Shown here one piece after another: positions 28,152 through 37,460 of a stretch of 64,000 bases of DNA. The notes under the pieces were generated by a model. The model saw only the letters and a list, made by a program, of their open reading frames with translations, made no database searches and was not told where the DNA came from. Position 1 is the stretch's first letter. Each line of letters opens with the position of its first letter. Made by a program: the position numbers and the translations under genes. This DNA is from Ruegeria_B marisflavi (lineage in GTDB: Bacteria; Pseudomonadota; Alphaproteobacteria; Rhodobacterales; Rhodobacteraceae), in assembly GCF_025673445.1 (NCBI RefSeq), contig NZ_JAOVQN010000002.1:186001-250000 (forward strand), given 5' to 3'.

Positions 28152-29675
28152 GTGCGTCTGTCTGCGCTGCGCTTTTATGGGCGTATGGTTGATCGTGTTT
28201 CCAGACGTGTATTTCTGGCCGGACTCGGCGCGGCGCTGACCCCGGTTGCCGGGCTTGCGGCGCCGCCCGCCACCTCGCTGCGTCCGCCCTTGCGCCCGTT
28301 CGACGCTAGCGGCGTGACCCGGCCCGAGGCGGTGCTGGCGCGGGCGGGATTGTCGGGCCGTGTCGGTTTTGCCGTGGTCAATGCCCGGACCGGCGAAGAG
28401 CTGGAGGCGGTCGAGGGCGCGACCGGACTGCCGCCCGCGAGCGTGGCCAAGGCGCTGACCGCGCTTTACGCGCTGGAGGCGCTGGGGCCGTCGCACCGGT
28501 TCCGCACGCGGGTGCTGGCGGATGGTCCGGTGGAAAACGGGGTGCTGAAGGGAGACCTGATTCTGGCGGGGGGCGGTGATCCGGTGCTGGATACCGATGC
28601 GCTTGCCAGCCTGGCGCGGGCGATGAAGGCCACGGGCCTGCGCGAGGTGCGCGGCGGATTCAAGGTATATGACGGGGCCTTGCCCGAGGTGTTCAGCATC
28701 GACCCCGAGCAACCCGATCACGTGGGATACAGCCCGGCGGTGTCGGGGATCGCGCTGAATTTCAACCGGGTGCATTTCGAGTGGAAGCGGGCGGGCAAGG
28801 GCTGGTCCGTCGCGATGGATGCGCGCAGCGACAAGATCAGGCCGGCGGTGGCGATGGCCGAGATGAAGGTCGTGAACCGGGCGCTGCCGATCTATACCTA
28901 CGAGCAGCATCAGCGCGTCGACGCTTGGACGGTTGCAGGCAAGGCGCTGGGCCAGGATGGCTCGCGCTGGTTGCCGGTGCGCAAGCCCGCGCTGTATGCC
29001 GGGGACGTGTTCCAGACGCTGGCGCGGTCGAACGGGGTGGTTCTGGGCAAGGTCGAGGTGATCCGCAGCCTGCCCGCAAGCGCGCGGATGCTGGCGCATC
29101 ATGACAGTGAGCCGCTGAGCGAGATCCTGCGCGACATGCTCAAGTTCTCGACCAACCTGACTGCCGAGATGGTCGGGCTGGCGGCGACGATCGCGCGCGG
29201 CGGGCAGCCGCGTACGCTGAGGGAATCGGGGCAGGCGATGAGCGCCTGGGCCACCGAGCGTTACGGCATGGCGGGCACCAGCCTGGTGGACCATTCCGGC
29301 TTGGGCGAGGCGTCGCGCATGACACCGCGCGGGCTGGCGGCGGCGCTGGCGCAGGCGGGCAAGGCCGGGACGCTGCCGGGGCTGCTCAAGGATATCCCGA
29401 TGCGCGATGCCAAGGGACGGGTGGTCCGGGATCATCCGATCCGGGTGGTCGCCAAGACGGGTACGCTGAATTTTGTCTCGGGGCTGGGCGGGTTCATGAC
29501 GGCGGCGGATGGCACCGTGTTGGCCTTTGCCATTTTCAGCGCCGATTTCGACCGGCGCGCGCGCATCCGCCCCGAGGACCGCGAGCGCCCCGAGGGCGCG
29601 CGCGGCTGGAATGTGCGGTCAAAGAAACTGCAACAGGAGCTGATTGAACGCTGGGGCGCGATCTACGGCAGTTGA
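28152..29675 (+). CDS. dacB: D-alanyl-D-alanine carboxypeptidase/endopeptidase (PBP4 type)
   Basis: 507 residues. A Tat-like signal SRRVFLAGLGAAL directs it to the periplasm. The penicillin-binding motifs are S-V-A-K (S97 nucleophile), S-T-N in KFSTNLTAEM, and KTG in VVAKTGTLNFVSG; a large insert domain sits between the first two, as in PBP4. It trims peptidoglycan stem peptides and cleaves crosslinks. GTG 28152 is chosen because AAAGGA is six bases upstream; an ATG at 28185 would shorten the n-region by 11 residues. Confidence 0.92.
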   Translation: MRLSALRFYGRMVDRVSRRVFLAGLGAALTPVAGLAAPPATSLRPPLRPFDASGVTRPEAVLARAGLSGRVGFAVVNARTGEELEAVEGATGLPPASVAKALTALYALEALGPSHRFRTRVLADGPVENGVLKGDLILAGGGDPVLDTDALASLARAMKATGLREVRGGFKVYDGALPEVFSIDPEQPDHVGYSPAVSGIALNFNRVHFEWKRAGKGWSVAMDARSDKIRPAVAMAEMKVVNRALPIYTYEQHQRVDAWTVAGKALGQDGSRWLPVRKPALYAGDVFQTLARSNGVVLGKVEVIRSLPASARMLAHHDSEPLSEILRDMLKFSTNLTAEMVGLAATIARGGQPRTLRESGQAMSAWATERYGMAGTSLVDHSGLGEASRMTPRGLAAALAQAGKAGTLPGLLKDIPMRDAKGRVVRDHPIRVVAKTGTLNFVSGLGGFMTAADGTVLAFAIFSADFDRRARIRPEDRERPEGARGWNVRSKKLQQELIERWGAIYGS

Positions 29676-29683
29676 GGCGCGGA

Positions 29684-30106
29684 TCAGACCACGTGGCGGG
29701 CGCGGGCGCCGCGTTCGATCGCGGCGGCGTGCAGGCGGTCGAGGTTCAGCTCGTAACGGATCTCTTCCAGCAGGCGCAGCTCGGTTTCGGCCAGTTGACC
29801 GTCGGCGGCGGCCACGTCACAGGCCAGCGCATAGGCGGTTTCGAACAGCCGCTCGGGCAGGTTGTCGCGGATCAGGCCGAAGAGCGCATCAAGTCCGTCT
29901 TCCTGTTCGAAGAGGTCGAATACCACCTGGCTGACCTGTTTCATCCGGTCGATGTCGTAATCGGCGAAGACCGGGAGCATGTTCACGGCCGACTGGATCT
30001 TGACCAGTTCGGCGGTGCGGATGTTCTCGTCCGAGGCGGAGACGGCCATCATGATCGCGACAAGGCAATCCTGGGGCGTCATCGGGTGGGGGAGTTGGTC
30101 GCTCAT
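29684..30106 (-). CDS. TerB-like (tellurite resistance TerB family) protein
   Basis: 140 residues, nearly all helical, with the repeated acidic TerB-type helices: AIMMAVSASDENIRTAELVKI and AYALACDVAAADGQLAETELRLLEEI, where D/E pairs form metal-binding sites in the family. Cytoplasmic. It is not part of a ter operon here, so the name should not be read as tellurite resistance. ATG 30106 follows GGACACC; the upstream in-frame stretch is Pro-rich and not protein-like. Confidence 0.8.
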   Translation of the reverse strand: MSDQLPHPMTPQDCLVAIMMAVSASDENIRTAELVKIQSAVNMLPVFADYDIDRMKQVSQVVFDLFEQEDGLDALFGLIRDNLPERLFETAYALACDVAAADGQLAETELRLLEEIRYELNLDRLHAAAIERGARARHVV

Positions 30107-30197
30107 GGTGGTGTCCTGCCTGCGTTTGTGCTGCGGTGCAGGATAGGGGGCGCGCGTCTTGGGTTCAACCGCTAGCGCGCGGCCCGGTTTGCGGCAA

Positions 30198-30656
30198 TCA
30201 GGCGCTGGCGGTAAAGCGGTATTCGATGCTTTCAAACCCGGCGGAGGCGAAGCCATAGGCGAAACGCAGACCTTCAGGGCCGGCGACGGTGCCATGTTCG
30301 GCATCACCGGGGATGTAAAGCGCGATGCCGGGCGCGATGTGATGCGGCACGCCGTCTATGGTGACGGTGCCCGAGCCCTGGACGCCCAGATAAAATTCCG
30401 CCGGGGTATGACGGTGCGGCAGCAGGCGGTCGCCGGGGCCGAACTCGGCCAGGCCCAGCACCAGATCGCGGGGCGCCTCGGGGGTGCCGTTGATCAGCGT
30501 GCGCCAGCGCACCTCTCCATAGGTCGGGTCGGTGCCGCCGGAGAGCGGCACATGGGCAGCATCGACCGCCAGCGGGGCATGCGGCAGGTTGCTGGCCTGA
30601 TGAAGCGGCGTTGCGGTGCCGATTTCGGCGGCGAAGCTGTCGAGAAGGTCGGTCAT
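30198..30656 (-). CDS. dddW: DMSP lyase DddW, cupin
   Basis: 152 residues forming one cupin barrel. The metal-binding residues H81, H83, E87 and H121 and the catalytic Y89 fall at exactly the positions described for Ruegeria pomeroyi DddW, and the length is the same. The enzyme cleaves dimethylsulfoniopropionate to dimethyl sulfide and acrylate in the cytoplasm using Fe(II) or another metal. ATG 30656 lies 95 bases from a divergent LysR-type regulator gene, the arrangement known for dddW, which is induced by DMSP. I recognise it from these residues; a search would confirm it. Confidence 0.85.
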   Translation of the reverse strand: MTDLLDSFAAEIGTATPLHQASNLPHAPLAVDAAHVPLSGGTDPTYGEVRWRTLINGTPEAPRDLVLGLAEFGPGDRLLPHRHTPAEFYLGVQGSGTVTIDGVPHHIAPGIALYIPGDAEHGTVAGPEGLRFAYGFASAGFESIEYRFTASA

Positions 30657-30731
30657 GGCGGGCTCCTTGTTCTGGGGCAGCAATACAGCCGCTTGCCGGG
30701 CGCAAGCAATCGCGTAAAGATGCACATGATT

Positions 30732-30746
30732 ATACGGTGAGGTTAT
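30732..30746. promoter_or_regulatory. possible LysR-type binding site between dddW and lysR
   Basis: ATA-N9-TAT in an AT-rich spot just before the lysR start, within a T-N11-A context; flanked by two ATGATTAT/TTATGAT half repeats. Tentative. Confidence 0.35.
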
Positions 30747-30751
30747 GATAG

Positions 30752-31633
30752 ATGGAGCGGCTTCCAGGCTTTTCCGGGCTGACGGCATTCTATGCGGCGG
30801 CACGCCATGGTACACTGACGGCGGCGGCGGCCGAGTTGAACGTGTCGCAGCCCGCGGTGTCGCGACGGATCGCGGCGCTGGAGGCGGATTTGGGCTGTGC
30901 CCTGTTCGACCGCAGTCACAAACCGGTGAGAATGACGCAGCATGGCAAGGACTTGCTGCGGGCCTTGCGCGGCGGGTTCGGGCAGATCGAAACCGCTGCG
31001 GCGCAAATCCGGCAGGCGGCACGGGGCAAGGTGGTGACAATCACCGCGCCCTCGGGGCTGGTGGCGTTCTGGCTGATCCCCCGGCTGGGAGAGCTGGAGG
31101 ACACTTTTGCCGAGGTGACGATCCGCATCATAAGTCAGGAGTATGGTGAGCCGCAGCGCCCCGGCGATATCTCGATCCGGTTCGGGCTGGCGGAGGATGC
31201 CGGAGAGGTGCGACTTCTGGGCGATGGCGTGTTCCCGGCGGCAAGCCCGCTCTATCTGGATCGGCGGGGGATGAGCGGCGATGCCTATGATTTTGCCCGC
31301 ATGACCCTGTTGACGATGGAGGCGGCGCGCAGCCAGTGGCACGACTGGCCGAGCTGGTTCCGCTCGGTCGGGGCAGAGATGCCGGCGGGGGCGCGGGTGC
31401 TGGATTTCAACTCTTACGCGATGCTGGTCAATGCGGCGCTCGCCGGGCAGGGGGTGTGCCTGTGCTGGGACGGGGTGCTGAACAGTTTTCTGGACACCGG
31501 TGCGCTGGTCCGGCTGGAGGGGCCAGAGGCGGTGTCGGCCCGCGGCTATTTCATGGCGGCGCGCGACGGGCTGGCGGCGGACCCGCAGGTTCGGGGAATC
31601 CTGGACTGGACCGCCGAAAATGCCCGGAAATAG
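30752..31633 (+). CDS. LysR-type regulator, likely DMSP-responsive control of dddW
   Basis: 293 residues. The N-terminal winged helix FYAAARHGTLTAAAAELNVSQPAVSRRIAALE is typical, followed by an LTTR effector domain of two alpha/beta lobes. Divergent from dddW with a 95-bp shared region. LysR regulators in this position activate dddW in the presence of DMSP or a product. Closest in style to GcvA-like LTTRs. Confidence 0.88.
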   Translation: MERLPGFSGLTAFYAAARHGTLTAAAAELNVSQPAVSRRIAALEADLGCALFDRSHKPVRMTQHGKDLLRALRGGFGQIETAAAQIRQAARGKVVTITAPSGLVAFWLIPRLGELEDTFAEVTIRIISQEYGEPQRPGDISIRFGLAEDAGEVRLLGDGVFPAASPLYLDRRGMSGDAYDFARMTLLTMEAARSQWHDWPSWFRSVGAEMPAGARVLDFNSYAMLVNAALAGQGVCLCWDGVLNSFLDTGALVRLEGPEAVSARGYFMAARDGLAADPQVRGILDWTAENARK

Positions 31634-31734
31634 GGCAGAAAAGGCACCGGTTTATTGACTCATGCTGCACTGGCACAATAGGACAGCCGGACAGGGCGCA
31701 TGGGGCGCCCGGATACCCCCCGATGGAGACCGAC

Positions 31735-33309
31735 ATGTCCAACTCGCGTGAACTCGCCCTTGCGTCCAAGGCCTGGCCCTTTGAAGAGGCGCGGCGGGTG
31801 CTCAAACGCTATGAGAAGGCGCCGCCGGAGAAGGGGTATGTCCTGTTCGAGACCGGCTATGGCCCCTCGGGCCTGCCGCATATCGGGACATTCGGCGAGG
31901 TGGCGCGTACCACAATGATCCGTCGTGCGTTCCATGAGATCAGCGATATTCCGACCCGGCTGATCTGTTTCTCGGACGATCTGGACGGCATGCGCAAGGT
32001 GCCGGGCAACGTGCCCAACCAGGAAATGCTGCGCGAGCATCTGCAAAAGCCGCTGACCTCGGTGCCCGATCCGTTCGGCACCCATGAAAGCTTTGGCCAT
32101 CATAACAATGCGATGCTGCGGCGGTTCCTGGATACATTCGGGTTCGAGTACGAGTTCTATTCGGCGACCGAGTTCTACAAGTCGGGCCAGTTCGACGAGA
32201 TCCTGCTGCGTGCGGCGGAACGCTATGACGACATCATGAAGATCATGCTGAAGTCGCTGCGCGAGGAACGGCAGCAGACCTATTCGATTTTCCTGCCGAT
32301 CCACCCCGAGACGGGGCGGGTTCTGTATGTGCCGATGAAAGAGGTGAACGCCAAGGATGGCACCATCACCTTTGACGACGAGGACGGGCGCGAATGGACG
32401 CTGCCGGTGACAGGCGGCAACGTGAAGCTGCAATGGAAGCCCGATTTTGGCGCGCGCTGGGCGGCGCTGGGCGTCGATTTCGAGATGTACGGCAAGGATC
32501 ACTCGACCAATACGCCGATCTATGACGGCATCTGCCGGGTTCTGGGCGTGCCCGCGCCCGAGCATTTCACCTATGAGCTGTTTCTGGACGAGAACGGGCA
32601 GAAGATTTCCAAGTCGAGCGGCAACGGGGTGAGCATCGACGAATGGCTTACCTATGCCAGTTCGGAAAGCCTTGCCTATTTCATGTACCAGAAGCCGAAG
32701 ACCGCCAAGCGGATGTATTTCGACGTGATCCCCAAGGCGGTGGACGAGTATCACCAGCAGTTGCGCGCCTATCCGACCCAGGATCTGGCGGCGCAGCTGA
32801 ACAACCCGGTCTGGCATATCCATGGTGGCGATGTGCCGGCCTCGACCCTGATCGTGCCGTTCGGGATGCTGCTGAACCTGGCCAGCGTGTCGGGGGCCGA
32901 GGACAAGGAGGCGCTGTGGGGCTTCATCCGCCGCTATGCGCCCGAGGCCAGCGCCGAAAGCCTTCCCGATCTGGACCAGGCGGCCGGGTTCGCGGTGCGA
33001 TATTTCAACGATTTCGTCAAGCCGACGCGGGTCTACCGGGCGCCAACCGAGGCCGAGCGCGAGGCGCTGGTTGAGTTGCGCGCGCAACTGGCCGCCTATG
33101 ACGGACCGGTTGAGGACGAGGCGCTGCAATCCATCGTCTATGCGGTGGGCCGCGACCGGTTCGACCCGCTGCGCGCCTGGTTCGGGGCGCTTTACGAGGT
33201 GCTGCTGGGCGCGTCGCAGGGCCCGCGTTTTGGCGGGTTCATCGCGCTTTACGGCATCCCCGAGACCATCGCGCTGATCGACAAGGCGTTGGCGGGCGAG
33301 CTGGCCTGA
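31735..33309 (+). CDS. lysK: lysyl-tRNA synthetase, class I
   Basis: 524 residues with class I signatures: GPSGLPHIGTFGE (HIGH type) near the N-terminus and KISKSSGNG (KMSKS type) in the middle. Class I LysRS replaces the common class II enzyme in archaea and many alphaproteobacteria. ATG 31735 follows GGAG; an ATG at 31723 is also in frame. A strong terminator follows. The 756-codon frame antisense to it is a shadow. Confidence 0.95.
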   Translation: MSNSRELALASKAWPFEEARRVLKRYEKAPPEKGYVLFETGYGPSGLPHIGTFGEVARTTMIRRAFHEISDIPTRLICFSDDLDGMRKVPGNVPNQEMLREHLQKPLTSVPDPFGTHESFGHHNNAMLRRFLDTFGFEYEFYSATEFYKSGQFDEILLRAAERYDDIMKIMLKSLREERQQTYSIFLPIHPETGRVLYVPMKEVNAKDGTITFDDEDGREWTLPVTGGNVKLQWKPDFGARWAALGVDFEMYGKDHSTNTPIYDGICRVLGVPAPEHFTYELFLDENGQKISKSSGNGVSIDEWLTYASSESLAYFMYQKPKTAKRMYFDVIPKAVDEYHQQLRAYPTQDLAAQLNNPVWHIHGGDVPASTLIVPFGMLLNLASVSGAEDKEALWGFIRRYAPEASAESLPDLDQAAGFAVRYFNDFVKPTRVYRAPTEAEREALVELRAQLAAYDGPVEDEALQSIVYAVGRDRFDPLRAWFGALYEVLLGASQGPRFGGFIALYGIPETIALIDKALAGELA

Positions 33310-33330
33310 GGCGGTTTGCAGTGAACAGGG

Positions 33331-33358
33331 CGGCGCCCGCTGGCGGGCGCCGTTTTCT
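33331..33358 (+). terminator. intrinsic terminator after lysK
   Basis: A perfect 10-bp GC stem (33331-33340 with 33343-33352) closed by a two-base loop in this reading, followed by TTTTCT on the plus strand. Confidence 0.85.
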
Positions 33359-33396
33359 GTGTTAGGCTCCGCAGCATCACAGACGCGGAGGACAGC

Positions 33397-33705
33397 ATGC
33401 CAATGTCGGACGAAGACAAATTCGAAGGCCGCGTGCACGGCGAACAGCACGAGCCCGAACAGCGCGACAGCCTTTGGTGGAGGCTGCTGCACATGATCCT
33501 GATTGCGATCATGATCAATCTGGCTCAAACCATCCTGGCAGTGGTCACGGTGGTGCAGTTCATCATCATGGCCGTCAGCAAGGGCCAGCCGAATGCACGG
33601 CTTGCCGATTTCGGCACTGACCTGGGCATCTGGATCGCCAAGGCGGCGCGGTTCCAGACTGCGGCCAGCGAGGTCAAACCCTGGCCCTGGACCGATCTGG
33701 ACTGA
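33397..33705 (+). CDS. DUF4389 membrane protein
   Basis: 102 residues: an acidic N-terminal tail, one long hydrophobic segment (about 30-60: MILIAIMINLAQTILAVVTVVQFIIMAV) and the GQPNARLADFGTDLGIWIAKAARF block that marks DUF4389. Inner membrane, function unknown. GGAGGACAGC precedes ATG 33397; a second in-frame ATG follows two codons later. Confidence 0.85.
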   Translation: MPMSDEDKFEGRVHGEQHEPEQRDSLWWRLLHMILIAIMINLAQTILAVVTVVQFIIMAVSKGQPNARLADFGTDLGIWIAKAARFQTAASEVKPWPWTDLD

Positions 33706-33757
33706 TCCGGACAGCGCCGCGACGCGTAGTACTGGGCAGCGAACCGGGAGAGACGCC

Positions 33758-34159
33758 ATGCGCCAATTGCTGTTCATTCTGACCTTGTGGGCCGGGCTGG
33801 CTGGCCCCGCCGCGGCCCAGAGCGACGAGATCGAGGCCGTCATTGGCCGCCAGATCGACGCCTTTCTGGCAGATGATTTTACAACGGCCTTCAGCTTTGC
33901 CAGCCCGACAATTCGAGACATCTTTCGCACGCCCGAGAATTTCGGGGCGATGGTGCGGGGCGGCTATCCGATGGTGTGGCGGCCCGCCGATGTGACCTTT
34001 CTGGAGCTGCACGAGGAAGACGGCGCGCTGTGGCAGACGGTGCGGATCACCGATGCGTATGGTGCGGTGCATTACCTGGATTACCAGATGATCCAGCTGG
34101 AAAGCGGCTGGAAGATCAACGCGGTGCAGGTGTTGAAGGCGCCTGGCCTGTCAGCCTGA
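33758..34159 (+). CDS. DUF4864 family exported protein
   Basis: 133 residues with a signal peptide (MRQLLFILTLWAGLAGPAAAQ) and a compact alpha+beta domain beginning IEAVIGRQIDAFLADDFTTAFSFASPTIR, the DUF4864 hallmark; the shape is NTF2/SnoaL-like. Periplasmic; function unknown. GGGAGAGACGCC precedes ATG 33758. 52 bases after the DUF4389 gene, so possibly cotranscribed. Confidence 0.82.
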   Translation: MRQLLFILTLWAGLAGPAAAQSDEIEAVIGRQIDAFLADDFTTAFSFASPTIRDIFRTPENFGAMVRGGYPMVWRPADVTFLELHEEDGALWQTVRITDAYGAVHYLDYQMIQLESGWKINAVQVLKAPGLSA

Positions 34160-34299
34160 GGCAACACCACCGTCACGGTGCCCTGAGCGCCGGTTAATTC
34201 CTTTCCTTTAGCGATATGGCGCGTTCGGGGGCGACCCGGACCCGTCACATGCATGCGCCAGGGCAGGTGGTCTGCGGCGCGATTGGGAAAGGGATTTGG

Positions 34300-36585
34300 A
34301 TGAACAAAGCAATCACCGAGGGCATCAACTTTATGCCGCCCGCCTTCCAGCTGGGGCTGGATGTCTGGTCGAGCGGCGACGGCACACCGGGATCGGATAC
34401 CTATGACGGCGCGCCCAATGCCGCATTCGTGCCAGCGGACGCGGATTTCGGCGGTTGTCTGGAGCTGCAAAAGACCAGTTCGGTACAAAAGCTGCGTTAC
34501 ATGGGGCAGACGCCGTTGCAGCCGGGCTGTTACTTGCAGGTCAAGGTGCGCGTCAAGGCGATCAGCGGCAACCTGCCCAGTGTGCGGGTGGCGGGCTGGG
34601 CCGGTGGCGCGGGGGGCGCCCATGTGACGGGTGTGACCGAGCTTGCCCCTGCGGTGACGCTGACCACCTATGGTCAGGTGGTCGAGGTGACCGGCATCGT
34701 CGGCTCGGGCAATCGCGGCGGCGTCGACATGCCCTGGGGGCGGACGGTGATCTACGGTCATTTCGGGATCAACCTGGAAGGGCCGAGCGGCGGCATCGTG
34801 CGGATCGACGATATCGAGATTACCGATGTCACCGGCGTGTTCCTGCGCGACATGCTGAGCCTTGTGGATGTGCGCGACTATGGCGCGGTGGGCGACGGGG
34901 TGACCGACAATGCGGCCGCGTTTGAAGCGGCAGACGCGGCGGCGGCCGGGCGGCGGGTGTTTGTGCCCGAAGGCAGCTATTTCCTGGGCGAGACGGTCAA
35001 CATCCAGTCCGAGATCGAGTTCGAGGGCACGGTGTCGATGCCGGTCGACAAGATGCTGATCCTGACCAAGAACTACAACCTGCCGGCCTATATCACCGCG
35101 TTTGGCAACGAGGAGACCGCGTTTCGCAAGGCGTTCCAGGCGCTGTTGAACGGGGTCGATCATGAGTCGCTGGACCTGGGCGGGCGCAAGGTGACGATCA
35201 CCGCGCCAATCGACATGCAGGCGGCGGTGCCGAACCGAAACAGCTATTCCACGCGGCGGGTGATCCGCAACGGGCAGTTGGAGGCGGTGGGCGGACCGGC
35301 CTGGGACACCCAGACCTATACCTCGCTGGCGACCTATAATCCGGCGAACCAGCGCACCCTGATCAATGTTGCCAATGTCGCCAACATTCCGGTCGGCGCA
35401 CGGGTCACCGGGGCCGGTGTGGGGCGCGAGATCTATGTGCGGTCAAAGAACGTGGGCGCCGGAGAAATCACGCTGAACGCCGGGCTCTACGATGCGGCGG
35501 GCACGCAGGTCTTCACCTTTCACGATTACAAATACATGCTGGATTTCAGCGGCTTCAGCTCTCTGTCGAAGTTCAACATGCAGAACATCGAGTTCCAGTG
35601 CAACAACACCTGTAGCGGCATCAAGCTGGCCCCGGCGGGCGCGACATTTGCGCTGTTCGACTGTTTCATCAGCCGGCCCAAGGATCGCGGCATCACCTCG
35701 ATCGGGGGCGGTTGCCAGGGGATGCTGATCGACGGGTGCCAGTTTCTGTCCTCGGAAGAGGGGGCGAATGTTGCCGACCGCACCTCGATCGCGTTCAACG
35801 TCAATGCCAACGACGTCAAGCTGCGCCACAACCGCGCGACCAATTTCCTTCATTTTGGCGTCATGGCCGGGCAGAACCACATGATCCTGGGCAATCACTT
35901 CTTCCAGGGGGATGCTGTGCCGAACGGGCCGCGCACGGCGGGGATCGTCATCATCGGTACCTATTCCAGCTGCACCTTCGCCGAGAATTATGTCGACAAT
36001 TGCAGCTTTGAATGGACCAACGAACAGGACGCCAATCCCGATTTCAGCGGCGGGTTCTCGTTCAGTTCGATGAGCATCACCGACAATATCTTTTTGTCGG
36101 GAGAGGTAGCGCCCTGGTTCAGTTATGTGGTGATCAAGCCGCATGGTGTGGGCCATTTCATCAACGGCATGACGGTGACCGGTAACAAGTTCCGCTCGAT
36201 CAACGGCTATATCGACCGGGCTGACCGGGTCGATACCAGTTTCTCGGGGCTGAATTACGACCGGACCAAGAACCTGATTTTCGAGGGCAACATGTATCAC
36301 GGGGTGAGCGTCCAGTCGGAAAACCCGTTGCGGCTGGAGTATCAGCAGGCAACCGCGTCAGATAACTGGCTGATCGACACCGAGGGCAAGCTGCCCTTTG
36401 GCGCCGAAAGCCGGGGTATTCAGGCGGTGGTTGCTCAGGGGGCGCTGACCGATTCCGGCGGTGCGGTGCGGTACCTTGCGCCCTATGCACAGGCGCAGCA
36501 GGGGGCGGGGCAGAACATGATCCGGCTGCGCTGGAGCGAGCCGGTCAAGGGCACGGTCATCGCCACGGTCCGCGCCGACAAGTAA
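34300..36585 (+). CDS. right-handed beta-helix protein (pectate-lyase superfamily), tailspike-like
   Basis: 761 residues. An N-terminal jelly-roll-like region (about 1-185) is followed by VRDYGAVGDGVTDNAAAFEAA near 190, the start of a pectate-lyase-3/GH55-type beta-helix, and many short repeats such as FAENYVDNC, ITDNIFLSG and VTGNKFRS typical of helix turns. The C-terminus ends in a small beta domain. There is no signal peptide, unusual for a polysaccharide lyase but normal for phage tailspikes or gene-transfer-agent head spikes. ATG 34300 follows AAAGGG. It stands alone without other phage genes. Function unproven. Confidence 0.75.
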   Translation: MNKAITEGINFMPPAFQLGLDVWSSGDGTPGSDTYDGAPNAAFVPADADFGGCLELQKTSSVQKLRYMGQTPLQPGCYLQVKVRVKAISGNLPSVRVAGWAGGAGGAHVTGVTELAPAVTLTTYGQVVEVTGIVGSGNRGGVDMPWGRTVIYGHFGINLEGPSGGIVRIDDIEITDVTGVFLRDMLSLVDVRDYGAVGDGVTDNAAAFEAADAAAAGRRVFVPEGSYFLGETVNIQSEIEFEGTVSMPVDKMLILTKNYNLPAYITAFGNEETAFRKAFQALLNGVDHESLDLGGRKVTITAPIDMQAAVPNRNSYSTRRVIRNGQLEAVGGPAWDTQTYTSLATYNPANQRTLINVANVANIPVGARVTGAGVGREIYVRSKNVGAGEITLNAGLYDAAGTQVFTFHDYKYMLDFSGFSSLSKFNMQNIEFQCNNTCSGIKLAPAGATFALFDCFISRPKDRGITSIGGGCQGMLIDGCQFLSSEEGANVADRTSIAFNVNANDVKLRHNRATNFLHFGVMAGQNHMILGNHFFQGDAVPNGPRTAGIVIIGTYSSCTFAENYVDNCSFEWTNEQDANPDFSGGFSFSSMSITDNIFLSGEVAPWFSYVVIKPHGVGHFINGMTVTGNKFRSINGYIDRADRVDTSFSGLNYDRTKNLIFEGNMYHGVSVQSENPLRLEYQQATASDNWLIDTEGKLPFGAESRGIQAVVAQGALTDSGGAVRYLAPYAQAQQGAGQNMIRLRWSEPVKGTVIATVRADK

Positions 36586-36643
36586 GCGCGGGGTGCGTGC
36601 CGGGGCTGCGTGCAGGCGCAGCCCCCATTGCCCCGTCGGGGGG

Positions 36644-37309
36644 TCAGAAACTGCGCCAGAAGCCGAGTTTCAGCCCGATGGTGCCGGGCAGGTCCGATTT
36701 CCGTTCCAGCCCGACCACCCAGGTGCCGCCCTTGCCCGCGTCGATCAGCAGCGCGGGCGTGAGGGTCCAGAAAACCGGCAGGCCGGAGACATAGGCGGTT
36801 TCCAGTTGCAGCATCGGGTCGATGCTGCGCGGTGTAGAAAGGCCCGCGGTGAAATCGAGCTTGAAAATCTCTGTCGCGGTGCCAAATCGGCGTTCCCACC
36901 CGGCGTCGGCGGCGAACCAGCCGTGTCCCCGGCGGGAATCGAGACCTTTGCCATAAGACAGGGTGAGTTTCGTCATCGGGCTCCACGCGCCCAGCCAGTG
37001 ATGGCCGCCCACGCCTGCCTCGACAGCAATGCGCCCGCGCGAACCCAGGTCCGCCAGTGGATAGCGCAGGAACAGCAGGGCGTGACCGGCCAGTCCGGGC
37101 TGTTCGTTCACGTCGAAACCCAGAGTCCAGCGATCGGCCACGCCCCATTCGCCATAGACCGCGGTCTTGTAATCCACGATGCCGTTGAACCGGTAGAGTG
37201 TGGCGGTGGCCGAGGTGAACCCGGTGCCGTGCTCGCGCAGCCACGCGCCCGCCGCGGCCTGACCGGCCACGACGAGGTAGATCCATAAGGCAAGCAGCAC
37301 CCGTCCCAT
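36644..37309 (-). CDS. exported protein with outer-membrane-barrel-like repeats, unknown
   Basis: 221 residues. Signal peptide about 1-20 (MGRVLLALWIYLVVAGQAAAG), then alternating aromatic/polar strands (YGEWGVADRWTLGFDVNEQ, GWFAADAGWERRFG) and a C-terminal phenylalanine (GFWRSF), which is the usual end of an outer-membrane beta-barrel. No family is recognised. Divergent from the ParA gene. Confidence 0.7.
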   Translation of the reverse strand: MGRVLLALWIYLVVAGQAAAGAWLREHGTGFTSATATLYRFNGIVDYKTAVYGEWGVADRWTLGFDVNEQPGLAGHALLFLRYPLADLGSRGRIAVEAGVGGHHWLGAWSPMTKLTLSYGKGLDSRRGHGWFAADAGWERRFGTATEIFKLDFTAGLSTPRSIDPMLQLETAYVSGLPVFWTLTPALLIDAGKGGTWVVGLERKSDLPGTIGLKLGFWRSF

Positions 37310-37460
37310 TGCGTCCCTCTGGTCTCAGCCTTGCCGCGATTGGTTAACGAAGCGTTAGGATGGGCTATCGGGCCGCCATGCCGCAGGAGAAAGGGGCGAA
37401 TCGCCGTTGTGCTCTGCGGTTGGACCTCTATGCTGCAATGCGGCATGATGGAGGGCCCCC

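Noticed and set aside
29684..30106. Tellurite resistance determinant
   Set aside because: Only a TerB-like domain, with no terZACD genes; family name is not evidence of function.
31660..33930. 756-codon frame on the minus strand
   Set aside because: Antisense to lysK and its neighbours; no protein-like motifs.
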